This document shows positions 17,316-25,488 of a DNA stretch of 64,000 nucleotides, piece after piece (within the stretch, counting starts at the first letter, position 1; each line of letters starts with the position of its first letter). Under the pieces are notes generated by a model, which was not told the origin of the DNA, made no database searches, and saw nothing but the letters and a program-made list of their open reading frames with translations. Position numbers and translations under genes: made by a program. Source of the DNA: Aquabacterium sp. (GTDB taxonomy: Bacteria > Pseudomonadota > Gammaproteobacteria > Burkholderiales > Burkholderiaceae_C); NCBI RefSeq assembly GCF_029946005.1, contig NZ_JAQSDR010000038.1, positions 83,840 through 147,839 on the forward strand, in the 5' to 3' direction.

Positions 17316-19254
17316 GCTCCTCGGGGTCCACCGGCTTGGTGAGGTGCCGGTCAAAGCCTGCGTCGTCCGCGGCTTGCTTGTCCTGCGCCTGGCCCCAGCC
17401 AGTCACAGCCACGAGCAGCATGTGGGCACCCCACGGTTGTTGCCGAATCAACTTGGCCACCTCGTAGCCATTGAGCTTGGGCAGGCCGATGTCCAGCAAG
17501 GTCAATTCCGGCAAGAACTCGCCCGCCAGGCGCAAAGCGGCCATGCCATCGCCCGCGCTGCGCACCTGATGGCCTTGCAGGCCCAGCAGCATCTCCAGGC
17601 TTTCGGCGGCGTCTGCATTGTCGTCCACCACCAGGATTCGCATGGTTCGCAGGTCGCTTTCGTCGGGCTTGTCCACCTGGGTTGCCGCGGCGCGAGCGCC
17701 GGGGGCCAAGGGCAGGGTGACCACGAACTCGCTGCCTTGGCCCGGCCCATCGCTGTGCGCTGACACGGCGCCGCCGTGCAGCTCGACCAGCCCGCGCACC
17801 AGGGCCAGGCCAATGCCCAGGCCACCTTGCGAGCGCTCCAGCGCAGGCGTCAGTTGCGAGAACATCTCGAAGATGGTGGCCAGGTGCTCGCGGGGGATGC
17901 CCAGGCCCGAATCGCGCACCGTCACGGTCGCGTGCTCGCCCACCTGTTGCACGCTCAGCCAGATGCGGCCACCGGGCGGCGTGTACTTGATGGCGTTGTT
18001 GAGCAGGTTCAGGATGACTTGCGTGAGCCGCGTTGGGTCGGCGTCCAGCACGATGGCCTGGTCGGGCAGGTCCAAGGTCAAATCGTGCGAGGCGGCCTGC
18101 ACCAGGGGCGTCGCGGCTTCGAGCGCGCCGTGCACCGCGTGGGCCAACTCAACGCGTTGTCGGCGCAGTACCAGCTTGCCTTGGGTGATGCGCGAGACTT
18201 CGAGCAAATCGTCCACCAGGTGGGTCAGGTGCTGCAACTGGCGCTCCAGCACTTCGCGCGTCCAGCGCAACTGGGTGGGGTCCAGGGTCTGCAGTTTGAG
18301 CAACTCGACCACATTGCGCATGGGGGCCAGCGGGTTGCGCAATTCGTGAGCGAGGGTGGCCAGGAACTCGTCCTTGCGGCGGTCGGCTTGTGCCAGGCGC
18401 TCGCTGATCTCTTGCCACTGGTCTTCCGAATGCTTGCGCTCGGTGATGTCGATGCCCAGGCCGTACAGTGTCACCGGTTTGCCTTGCTCATCGTAGACGG
18501 CGCGGCCCCGGCCTTCCATCCATCGCCATTGCCCGCTGGCATGCCGAAAGCGGAACTCGACGCTGTAGTCGGTGCCCTGGGTCACGGCGTGTTCCACGGC
18601 CTCGCTGACCTTCGGGAGGTCTTCATGGTGAACGAGGTCGAAAAAGTCGGACCCGGTGCCGACAAAGCCCCCGACGGGCAGGCCCATGAGCGCTTCAAGC
18701 TGGCGGCTCCACCAGACCTCGTTGGTGGCCAGGTTGCGGGACCATGCGCCCATCTGGCCGCCCTGCATGGCCAAGCCCAGCACATCGGCGGTTTCCTGCA
18801 GTGCCTTTTGCGCCTCGTGTTGGGCCGCCAGGGCGGCCTCGGCGTTCTTGCGCGACTGAACCAGTTCGTTCTCGTACTTGTGTCGGTCGCGGACCACGAT
18901 GACGGCCAGCTCGTGGTAAGTGGTGTCGCCATGTCGCTTGCGGATCGCATTGAGCAGCATGGGCACGTGGCCGCCATCGCGGTGCATCATGTCGAGCTTG
19001 ACCTCGGCCACCGAGCCCTGGATCTGGAGCAAGGGCGACCAGTGGGTCTGGTAAAACACCCGGCCCCCCATCGTCAACAACTCCTGCACCCGGCGCTGGC
19101 CAATCAGGTCGGTGGCGTCTTGACCAATCCACCGGCAAAACGTGCCATTGGCGCGAAGGATGGTGCCATCGGTGCTGGTGAGCAGCAAGCCTGACGCGGC
19201 CTGCTCGTAGAGCGCCTCAGCGGTGGGCAGCTGGGGGGGCGCGCTGGTGAGCAT
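17287..19254 (-). CDS. PAS-PAS hybrid histidine kinase with RsbP-like sensor domain
   Basis: A 655-residue soluble hybrid kinase without membrane segments. An N-terminal PAS (about 10-125) and the helix after it closely resemble the PAS of RsbP, for example RDGGHVPMLLNAIRKR and DRHKYENELVQSRKNAEAAL. A second PAS-PAC is at about 155-275, the HisKA box LAHELRNPL has His303, an HATPase domain follows, and a receiver carries Asp588. The gene starts 3 bases after the RsbQ-like hydrolase stop, so they form an operon. RsbP in Bacillus instead carries a PP2C phosphatase. Here a kinase-receiver output replaces it. The 3' end overlaps ligD by 29 bases. Confidence 0.93.
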   Translation of the reverse strand: MLTSAPPQLPTAEALYEQAASGLLLTSTDGTILRANGTFCRWIGQDATDLIGQRRVQELLTMGGRVFYQTHWSPLLQIQGSVAEVKLDMMHRDGGHVPMLLNAIRKRHGDTTYHELAVIVVRDRHKYENELVQSRKNAEAALAAQHEAQKALQETADVLGLAMQGGQMGAWSRNLATNEVWWSRQLEALMGLPVGGFVGTGSDFFDLVHHEDLPKVSEAVEHAVTQGTDYSVEFRFRHASGQWRWMEGRGRAVYDEQGKPVTLYGLGIDITERKHSEDQWQEISERLAQADRRKDEFLATLAHELRNPLAPMRNVVELLKLQTLDPTQLRWTREVLERQLQHLTHLVDDLLEVSRITQGKLVLRRQRVELAHAVHGALEAATPLVQAASHDLTLDLPDQAIVLDADPTRLTQVILNLLNNAIKYTPPGGRIWLSVQQVGEHATVTVRDSGLGIPREHLATIFEMFSQLTPALERSQGGLGIGLALVRGLVELHGGAVSAHSDGPGQGSEFVVTLPLAPGARAAATQVDKPDESDLRTMRILVVDDNADAAESLEMLLGLQGHQVRSAGDGMAALRLAGEFLPELTLLDIGLPKLNGYEVAKLIRQQPWGAHMLLVAVTGWGQAQDKQAADDAGFDRHLTKPVDPEELMSILREMA

Positions 19255-19257
19255 CGG

Positions 19258-20061
19258 CTAGACCTCCTGCTGGCGCAAAAAATCAGCCATGGCATCGGCG
19301 CTCGCGCTGGGAGCGCTCAGGTGCGGGCAGTGACCCACGTTGTCGATGATGCGCAAGGTGCTGCCCGGCATCGTGCGGTGCATGTACTGGCCCACGGACT
19401 GGGGCGCGATGATGTCTTCGCTGCACTGCAGGATCAGCGAAGGGGTGGTGACCAGGCTCAGCTCGGCCCGGTGGTCGGACAGGAAGGTGACGCGGGCGAA
19501 ATGCTTGGCGATGTCGGGGTCGGTGCGGCAGAAGCTGTTGGTCAACTCGATGCCCAGTTCAGGTTGCATCGGCGAGCCCATGATGGCCGGCGCCATGGTG
19601 CTGGACCAGCCCAGGTAGTTGCGCTCCAGTGTGCTCAGCAGGTCGTCGATGTCGGGGCGTGTGAAGCCGCCAATGTAGTCGCCGTCGTTGATGTAGCAAG
19701 GCGAGGGGCCGATCATGACTTGCGCCGCGAAGCGATCCGGGGCGTTGATGGCGGCCAGCATGCCGATGCACGCGCTCACCGAATGCCCGACGAAGACCAC
19801 GGGGCCGTCGGCGAACTCGTCGATGATTTCGATCAGGTCCGAGGCGTAGCCCTGCAAGGTGCCGTACTTGTCCCTGTCATAGGCCGACAGGTCGGAGCTG
19901 CCACTGCCCACCAGGTCGAACAGGACGGTTTTGAAGTGGCCTTGAAAGTGGTGGGCCATGAGCCGCCACATGTGCTGATCGCAGCCGAAGCCATGTCCAA
20001 AGACCATGGTCGCCTGGCCTTGTCCGGCCGTTTGCACATGGTTGCGTGCCTGAATGCTCAT
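19258..20061 (-). CDS. RsbQ-like alpha/beta hydrolase
   Basis: A 267-residue hydrolase with the full RsbQ pattern: FGHGFGCDQHMW, LFDLVGSGSSDLSAYD, GHSVSACIGMLA, MIGPSPCYIND and the C-terminal GHCPHLS. The triad is Ser94/Asp216/His244. RsbQ (a relative of plant D14/KAI2) makes or changes a small hydrophobic ligand sensed by the PAS domain of RsbP, known in Bacillus subtilis. The ATG at 20061 is preceded by GGAG. The next gene is a kinase with an RsbP-like PAS, so the pair should work as hydrolase plus receptor; the ligand is unknown. Confidence 0.94.
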   Translation of the reverse strand: MSIQARNHVQTAGQGQATMVFGHGFGCDQHMWRLMAHHFQGHFKTVLFDLVGSGSSDLSAYDRDKYGTLQGYASDLIEIIDEFADGPVVFVGHSVSACIGMLAAINAPDRFAAQVMIGPSPCYINDGDYIGGFTRPDIDDLLSTLERNYLGWSSTMAPAIMGSPMQPELGIELTNSFCRTDPDIAKHFARVTFLSDHRAELSLVTTPSLILQCSEDIIAPQSVGQYMHRTMPGSTLRIIDNVGHCPHLSAPSASADAMADFLRQQEV

Positions 20062-20180
20062 TTGTGCTCCAACAAGACTGATGCCAAGGGCGATTACCTC
20101 ACAGCGGGTCTGCGGTTTGCCTTGACAGCCCCAAGATGCTGGCTCATTCAAGCCAGCGGTTTCTCACTCAGGAGCAACTT

Positions 20181-20552
20181 ATGAACCAGGCGGCAGGCAT
20201 GGGCAAAGTTTTGGTGGTGGATGACTGGCGCGACGGGGCCGAAAGCCTGGCCATGCTGTTGAATTCGGCGGGCTACGAGACGGCCACCGCCTACAACGGC
20301 GCCCAGGCCGTGGAGTTGGCCAAGAGCTTTCAACCGGACACGGTGATCCTCGACATCAACATGCCCGTGATGGATGGGCACCAGGCAGCGCGCGAATTGC
20401 GGCAGACTTTGCCGGATCGGCATTTGATCCTGGTGGCCTTGACCGCTTTGGATCAGCGCACACGGCTTGGCAGCGTGTCCGATTTCGACCTGTACCTTCA
20501 GAAGCCGTGTGACACGGCCTTGTTGTTGAGCTTGATGAGCCATCTGCACTGA
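20181..20552 (+). CDS. Stand-alone response regulator receiver protein
   Basis: A 123-residue CheY-like protein made only of a receiver domain: acidic pair in VLVVDDWRDGAES, phospho-acceptor in VILDINMPVMDG, conserved Lys in LQKPCD. AGGAG precedes the ATG. It has no output domain. It is divergent from the RsbQ-PAS-kinase operon with 119 bases between, so it may be the next step in that relay; this is inference from position. Confidence 0.9.
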   Translation: MNQAAGMGKVLVVDDWRDGAESLAMLLNSAGYETATAYNGAQAVELAKSFQPDTVILDINMPVMDGHQAARELRQTLPDRHLILVALTALDQRTRLGSVSDFDLYLQKPCDTALLLSLMSHLH

Positions 20553-20568
20553 CGGCCCGTTTGGCGCC

Positions 20569-21651
20569 TCAGTGCTTGGCGGGGCGAGCGTGCCGCTTGA
20601 AGAAGCGCAGCATTTCCTGGGTGGCGTCCGGGCCCTTGGCATCGGTGTACGAACCCTGCGCGCGCCCCCCCGACCAGGCATGCGCCGACCCATGGACCAC
20701 CCACTGCTCCGCCATCACCCGGCCTTCGCCATCGTGGTGGCGTCGGCGGGTGTAGGTGTGGCCATTGGCTGAACGCGCCTGTTCCTGTTCCATCACCGTG
20801 CCTTCGGGCATGTCCGCCATCAGGTGGTCACCATTGACCGGGTGCACCGTGGTATCGCGGTCCCCATGGAAGACGATGATGGGGGCGGATGCCGCCCGCT
20901 TGGAGGCAGGCCGTGGCGCGCCGCTCTTCATGGCCATCAAGGCGCTGCTGACATCGCGGGCCGAGCCCACCGGGAGGCCCGAGTGCACGCCCACCGCCAT
21001 GAACAAGTCCGGGTAGGCCTGGCCCAGGATGGCGGCCATCGCCCCACCCGCTGACAAGCCCGCCACGTAGACCTGGCCGGGGTCGATGCCGTATTGCTTC
21101 ATCACGTCGCGCGTCATGTTGGCGATCATGGCGGGCTCGCCGCGGTCACGCTGCTGGTGGTTGTGCTTGAACCAGTTCCAGCAGCGCTGGGCATTGGCCT
21201 GCTGCGATTGCGCGGGGTAGAGCACGAAAAAGCCCTCGGCCTGCGCCGCGTCATTCATGCCCGTGCCGGCGGCGAAGTCGTCGGGGTTTTGGGTGCAGCC
21301 GTGCAACATCACCACCAAGGGCAGGGGCTGACCGGTGTAGCCCGGGGGCACGTAGAGCTTGTAGTCCCGGGTGCCGATGGCATCGCGGTGCGTGGCGCTC
21401 AGGAATTGGCCGACGTGGTCCTGGGGTCTGTTGGGGGACACGGGTGAAGGTGGGGCTTCACCCGGTTGAACCACCTCGCGGGCCACCACATCGATCACAT
21501 TCAGGTCTGGCCGCGCGGGCGCTTTCGCGTGGGGCTGTGTCATGCCAGAGCGGGCCAGGGCATCCTGGATCGCCGCCGTGGCCGAGCCCAGGTCGCCCGC
21601 CAAGGTCAGGCGCGAGGCCTGGCCCATGAGTTGTTTGAAGAGAGGATTCAC
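20569..21651 (-). CDS. PHB depolymerase-type esterase (LpqC-like) A
   Basis: A 360-residue alpha/beta hydrolase of the short-chain PHA depolymerase/feruloyl-esterase-like group. It has VVMLHGCTQNPDDFAAGTGM (oxyanion area), nucleophile Ser200 in GLSAGGAMA, FHGDRDTTVHP for the acid and GSAHAWSGG for the His (about residue 324). There is no clear signal peptide, so it is probably cytosolic. The start is taken as the GTG at 21651 (VNPLFKQLMG); ATG 21627 is an alternative. It lies 25 bases downstream of an RHH regulator on the same strand and is one of two paralogs in the window. Confidence 0.88.
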   Translation of the reverse strand: MNPLFKQLMGQASRLTLAGDLGSATAAIQDALARSGMTQPHAKAPARPDLNVIDVVAREVVQPGEAPPSPVSPNRPQDHVGQFLSATHRDAIGTRDYKLYVPPGYTGQPLPLVVMLHGCTQNPDDFAAGTGMNDAAQAEGFFVLYPAQSQQANAQRCWNWFKHNHQQRDRGEPAMIANMTRDVMKQYGIDPGQVYVAGLSAGGAMAAILGQAYPDLFMAVGVHSGLPVGSARDVSSALMAMKSGAPRPASKRAASAPIIVFHGDRDTTVHPVNGDHLMADMPEGTVMEQEQARSANGHTYTRRRHHDGEGRVMAEQWVVHGSAHAWSGGRAQGSYTDAKGPDATQEMLRFFKRHARPAKH

Positions 21652-21676
21652 GTGAGGTGTCCCGGTTGGGTGAGGT

Positions 21677-22096
21677 TCAGCGCAGGCGGTCGGCCAGCAC
21701 GGCTTTGACGGCGGCGCTGGCATGCAGGGCCCCCATCACCGTCAACGAGTCGATGGTGGCCAGGGCCAGTTCAGGACTGACGTCTGGCGCGATGGTGGCG
21801 AGGCCCAGCACGCGAATTTGCAGGGTCTGACCCGCCGCCTGCACGGCGCGCAGGTCATCGGCGCTGAAGTGCTGGATGCCCAACACCAGCATTTTTCGAG
21901 CCACCACCTGCCGGACCACATCGGCATGGGCTGACAACTGGTGGCGGATCGCGGTGCGGATCAGGTCGGTGCGGTTGGCATAAAAGCCCTCCTGCACCAG
22001 AAGGTCGATTTGGCCCAGGTCAACCACACCGATGTTGATCGTGATCTTTTCATCAAGCGGTTTGCTGGGGGCGGAATGGGCGGCGGGTGCTGGCAT
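21677..22096 (-). CDS. CopG-like ribbon-helix-helix regulator
   Basis: A 139-residue protein. Its N-terminal part (about 17-60: EKITINIGVVDLGQIDLLVQ, then FYANRTDLIRTAIRHQL) is a ribbon-helix-helix DNA-binding module. The C-terminal part (about 65-139) has the conserved VLGIQHFSADDL and RVLGLATIAPDVSPELA segments seen in this family. It precedes the esterase gene in one operon. A perfect 20-base palindrome lies 14-33 bases before its ATG, so it is probably autoregulated. Confidence 0.85.
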   Translation of the reverse strand: MPAPAAHSAPSKPLDEKITINIGVVDLGQIDLLVQEGFYANRTDLIRTAIRHQLSAHADVVRQVVARKMLVLGIQHFSADDLRAVQAAGQTLQIRVLGLATIAPDVSPELALATIDSLTVMGALHASAAVKAVLADRLR

Positions 22097-22109
22097 GAAA
22101 CCATCCTAT

Positions 22110-22129
22110 CACCATCCAAGTGGATGGTG
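22110..22129. promoter_or_regulatory. Probable operator of the RHH regulator
   Basis: CACCATCCA-AG-TGGATGGTG is a perfect 9+2+9 inverted repeat just upstream of the CopG-like gene. A further partial copy, CCATCCTA, is at 22101-22108, and a CCATCC half site is at 22230-22235 near the AI-2E transporter start. Repeated half sites suit cooperative RHH binding. Binding is inferred. Confidence 0.6.
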
Positions 22130-22259
22130 CAATGACCTTGCCTCGTCGGCAGTGGGGGTGTAGGACAGCGCTGACAACGCATCGCGGTGAACGCTGCTGG
22201 ATATCGGACAAGGCCTTCGCCTTAATGGTCCATCCTCGTCTACCTGGGTTTTGACATTC

Positions 22260-23465
22260 ATGAGCATTGCTGGCGACGCCGACGAAGCACCTCCGACCTC
22301 GTTCAAATCAGAACCGGACCGGGTGTTGCTGCACATGCCGGTGGACGTGCGCAGCGCGTCGCTGGCCGTCATCGCCGCTTTGCTGTGCCTGTTCGCGCTG
22401 CACTGGGCTCGCGCGGTGTTCGTTCCTTTGCTCTTGTCCATCATGTTCACCTACGCCTTGACGCCGGTGGTGGATGCACTGTGCCGCTGGCGCCTGCCCC
22501 GTTCGCTGAGCGCGGCCGTGCTGATGCTGGGGCTGGTGTCGGCCATTGGCGCCGGGGCCTACACCCTGCAGGACGACGTCGACAACATGATCCAGTCGAT
22601 GCCCGAGGCGGCGCGCACCTTGCGCAAGGCGATTCGCGGCACGCACGCGCAGGCCGACAGCAACATGGACAAGGTGCAAAAGGCGGCCAACCAGTTGCAG
22701 CTGGCGGCCGAGCAATTGAGCCAGGTGAACTCATCCGGTGGCGCTGGCATCACGCGTGTGCGGATCGAGAAGCCCGCCTTCAACATCAATGACTACGTGG
22801 TGGTGGGCACCCTGGGCATCGTGGAGATGATCGGCCAGTTCACGGCGGTGTGCTTCATCACCTACTTCATGCTGGCCTCGGGTGACATCTTCCGGCGCAA
22901 GCTGGCCCACATCGCCGGGCCCAACTTCGCCAAACGCAAGATCACGGTGCAGGCCCTCAACGAGATCACGCAGCAGGTGCGGCGTTACCTGGTGGTGCAG
23001 ATCGTCACCAGCATTGGCGTGGGCCTGGCCACCAGCCTGGCCTTCTGGGCGCTGGGCATGAAGCACGTGGCCGTGTGGGGCATCGCTGCAGCGGTGCTCA
23101 ACCTGATCCCCTACCTGGGCTCGATCGCCATCTGCGTGCTGTCGGCCATCGTGGCGCTGACGCAATTTGGCTCCATCGACAAAGCCATTCTGGTGGCGAG
23201 TGTGTCGGTGGTGGTGCACGTCATCTCTGGCTACATGATCACGCCCTGGCTCACCAGCCGCACCAGCCGCCTGAACACCGTGGTGGTGTTCGTGGGCATG
23301 CTGGCCTGGGGTTGGTTGTGGGGCGTGTGGGGCTTGCTGCTCGGCACCCCCATCCTGATGGCCATCAAGGCCGTGTGTGACCGGGTGGACGAGCTCAAGG
23401 CGGTGGGCGAGTTGATGGGCGGGGTCGAGCCGTCCAAGGACAACGCCGCCATCAACGTGCCCTGA
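22260..23465 (+). CDS. AI-2E family transporter (PerM/TqsA-like)
   Basis: A 401-residue inner-membrane protein of the AI-2 exporter/permease superfamily, with about seven membrane helices. It has paired helices near the N-terminus (VIAALLCLFALHWARAVFVP), a soluble central part rich in Gln/Ala helices (about 110-165), and a C-terminal core with AAVLNLIPYLGSIAICVL and the conserved WGVWGLLLGTPILM. The substrate is not predictable. It is divergent from the RHH-esterase operon. The ATG at 22260 is preferred to the TTG at 22251. Confidence 0.9.
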   Translation: MSIAGDADEAPPTSFKSEPDRVLLHMPVDVRSASLAVIAALLCLFALHWARAVFVPLLLSIMFTYALTPVVDALCRWRLPRSLSAAVLMLGLVSAIGAGAYTLQDDVDNMIQSMPEAARTLRKAIRGTHAQADSNMDKVQKAANQLQLAAEQLSQVNSSGGAGITRVRIEKPAFNINDYVVVGTLGIVEMIGQFTAVCFITYFMLASGDIFRRKLAHIAGPNFAKRKITVQALNEITQQVRRYLVVQIVTSIGVGLATSLAFWALGMKHVAVWGIAAAVLNLIPYLGSIAICVLSAIVALTQFGSIDKAILVASVSVVVHVISGYMITPWLTSRTSRLNTVVVFVGMLAWGWLWGVWGLLLGTPILMAIKAVCDRVDELKAVGELMGGVEPSKDNAAINVP

Positions 23466-23480
23466 GCGGGCGCGGCCGGA

Positions 23481-24302
23481 TCAGCCTCGTTCGACTTCCG
23501 GCAGGATCGCCAGGGTCTGGGCCGGGCCAAAGATGGTGGCAAAGGCCACGTCCTTGGCATCGCGGCCCGTGGCGATCAGCACCAGGTCGCGCGGGTCGGA
23601 CATGCGGGTGGGGTCAAACAACTCCCAGCGGCCGCCCACATAGGCTTCGAACATGGCGTGAAAGTCCGGCGGCGGCGTGTCGAACATGGCGTAGCCCACG
23701 GCCAGCCGTGCCGGGATGTTCAGCGCGCGGCACAGGGTCACGCCCAGGTGGGCAAAGTCGCGGCAAACGCCCGCGTGGCGCAGGAACACATCGCAGGCCG
23801 TGGTGGTGCTGTCGCTGGAGCCGGTTCGGTACTCGATGTTCTGGTGGATCCACTCGCAGATGGCCTCGACCCGTGAGCAGCCCGGGGGCACCTTGCCAAA
23901 CAACTTGACCGCCGCCGAGGCCAACAGGTCGGATTCGCAATACCGCGTGGGCATCAGGTTGTGCAACACGTTGTCGGGCAACTCGGCAATGGGCAGCTCG
24001 GGCGCTTTGCGCCGCCGAGGGGGCCTGGTGACTTGCACCTTGGCCTTGTAGCGCAAGGTCAGCGCGCCGGCCGGGGCCTGCACGCGCAAAAAGCGTTGAC
24101 CGGCTTGCGGATCCTCGTAGACGCGGTAGTGCGCGCTGGGCGTGATCTTGAGCGATTCGGACTGGATGTGCTGATCCTGGCCTTCGAGCGCGTGGATCTG
24201 GAACACGAAGTCGGTGGTCTGGGCCAATTTGTAGGACAGCTTGCAGTCGACATTGAACAAACGTGGTGTGGTGCTCATGATGGTTGCTTGGTTGTGAGTC
24301 AT
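23481..24302 (-). CDS. Transglutaminase-like cysteine protease family protein
   Basis: A 273-residue protein with an N-terminal beta region (transglut_N-like, about 10-95) and a transglutaminase core. The triad is Cys180 in HAGVCRDFAHLG, His215 in DFHAMFEAYVGG and Asp230 in FDPTR. Bacterial members are mostly thought to be peptidases or amidases; the substrate is unknown. I chose the ATG at 24302 because it overlaps the stop of the upstream esterase gene (ATGA), which suggests coupling. ATG 24278 is the alternative and lies closer to the conserved start. Confidence 0.88.
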   Translation of the reverse strand: MTHNQATIMSTTPRLFNVDCKLSYKLAQTTDFVFQIHALEGQDQHIQSESLKITPSAHYRVYEDPQAGQRFLRVQAPAGALTLRYKAKVQVTRPPRRRKAPELPIAELPDNVLHNLMPTRYCESDLLASAAVKLFGKVPPGCSRVEAICEWIHQNIEYRTGSSDSTTTACDVFLRHAGVCRDFAHLGVTLCRALNIPARLAVGYAMFDTPPPDFHAMFEAYVGGRWELFDPTRMSDPRDLVLIATGRDAKDVAFATIFGPAQTLAILPEVERG

Positions 24303-25303
24303 GGATTGGTGAGCTCGAACTGTTTGGTCACGAATGACCAAATCATGCGCGAGGCGTCTGGGCCTTTTGCATCGCTGTAGGCCTGCCGGGCCAGCCCCCC
24401 GCTCCAGGCGTGGTCGAGGCCGTCGATGGCGCACAAGGTGGCCACCGTGCGGCCGCCCCGCACCTTGAAGTCGGTCACCGTCATGGGGTGGCGTTGGCCC
24501 CGGCTGACCTGTCGGCTTTTCTCGACATGGGGGCCCGCCGCTTCGGCCCACAGTTTGGCCGCCGCCTGGCCATTGCTGGCCGAGACGATCGCGTCCCGGT
24601 CACCGTGGATCACCAGCAGCGCAGGCCAGTCGGTGGTGGTGGACAAGGCCTGCGTGGCGCCACGGCCCCGCATCGCGGCCAGTGCCGACACCGTTGATTC
24701 GGCCGCGCCCGGCGGCACGCCCGAGTGCATGGCCAGGGCCTTGAACCGGTCAGGGTAGCGTGTGACCATCAAGGCGGCCATGCTGGCCCCGGCTGACATG
24801 CCCGCGATGGCAACGCGGGCGGGGTCCACCTGGTACAGCTGGCTGACCTGCTGCACGGCCGTCATCAGGATGGCGGCTTCGCCATAGGCCGTTTTGGTGC
24901 GTGTGCCATACCAGTTCCAGCAGCCCTGAGGGTTGGCCCGGCGGTCCTGTTCGGGGTACAGCACCAGGAAGCGTTCACGCGCCGCCAGGCGGTTCATGCG
25001 GGTGCTGTGCGCGAAGGACTGGGCGTCCTGCCCGCAACCGTGCAGCATCACCAGCAAAGGCAGGCGCTCATGCCATTGAACGTCCGGTGGTTTGAACAGG
25101 TGGTAGCGGCGCGCGCCCATCGGTGACAGCGCCACCCCGGGGATCCACTCACCCTTGAGTTGGGTGCGCGGTGTGCTGGCCTTGGGCGCGCGCAGCGACT
25201 GGGCCAAAGCCCGGCTGCCCGCCTTGATCGTGCTGCGGGTGATGGCACTGACCGCCCGCTGGAGGGACCCAGTCCAGATGGATTGTTTGGAGCGCCTTGC
25301 CAT
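24299..25303 (-). CDS. PHB depolymerase-type esterase (LpqC-like) B
   Basis: A 334-residue paralog of the esterase at 20.6-21.7 kb. It has VMLHGCGQDAQSFAHSTRMN, nucleophile Ser170 in AGMSAGASMA, HGDRDAIV for the acid and GLDHAWSGG for the His. The basic N-terminus (MARRSKQSIW) is not a clear signal peptide. It is the first gene of a two-gene operon with the transglutaminase. Together with phaC at 2.7 kb, it may point to use of polyester or feruloyl-type esters, but the substrate is not known. Confidence 0.88.
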   Translation of the reverse strand: MARRSKQSIWTGSLQRAVSAITRSTIKAGSRALAQSLRAPKASTPRTQLKGEWIPGVALSPMGARRYHLFKPPDVQWHERLPLLVMLHGCGQDAQSFAHSTRMNRLAARERFLVLYPEQDRRANPQGCWNWYGTRTKTAYGEAAILMTAVQQVSQLYQVDPARVAIAGMSAGASMAALMVTRYPDRFKALAMHSGVPPGAAESTVSALAAMRGRGATQALSTTTDWPALLVIHGDRDAIVSASNGQAAAKLWAEAAGPHVEKSRQVSRGQRHPMTVTDFKVRGGRTVATLCAIDGLDHAWSGGLARQAYSDAKGPDASRMIWSFVTKQFELTNP

Positions 25304-25488
25304 GAACTGACCTGAACTGAGCTGTTGACTTCAGCCTCCATCCTCTGGCCGACCCTGTCGGGGTGACACCAGACACGCGCCCCGGATCTTGTAGGACATT
25401 GCCGCGTCTTGCGATTGGGATGCCTTGAACCGGCCGCAACTGCCTGACAATTCCCAAGCCTTCCTCCTGGATTCACGCGGATTCTCAG

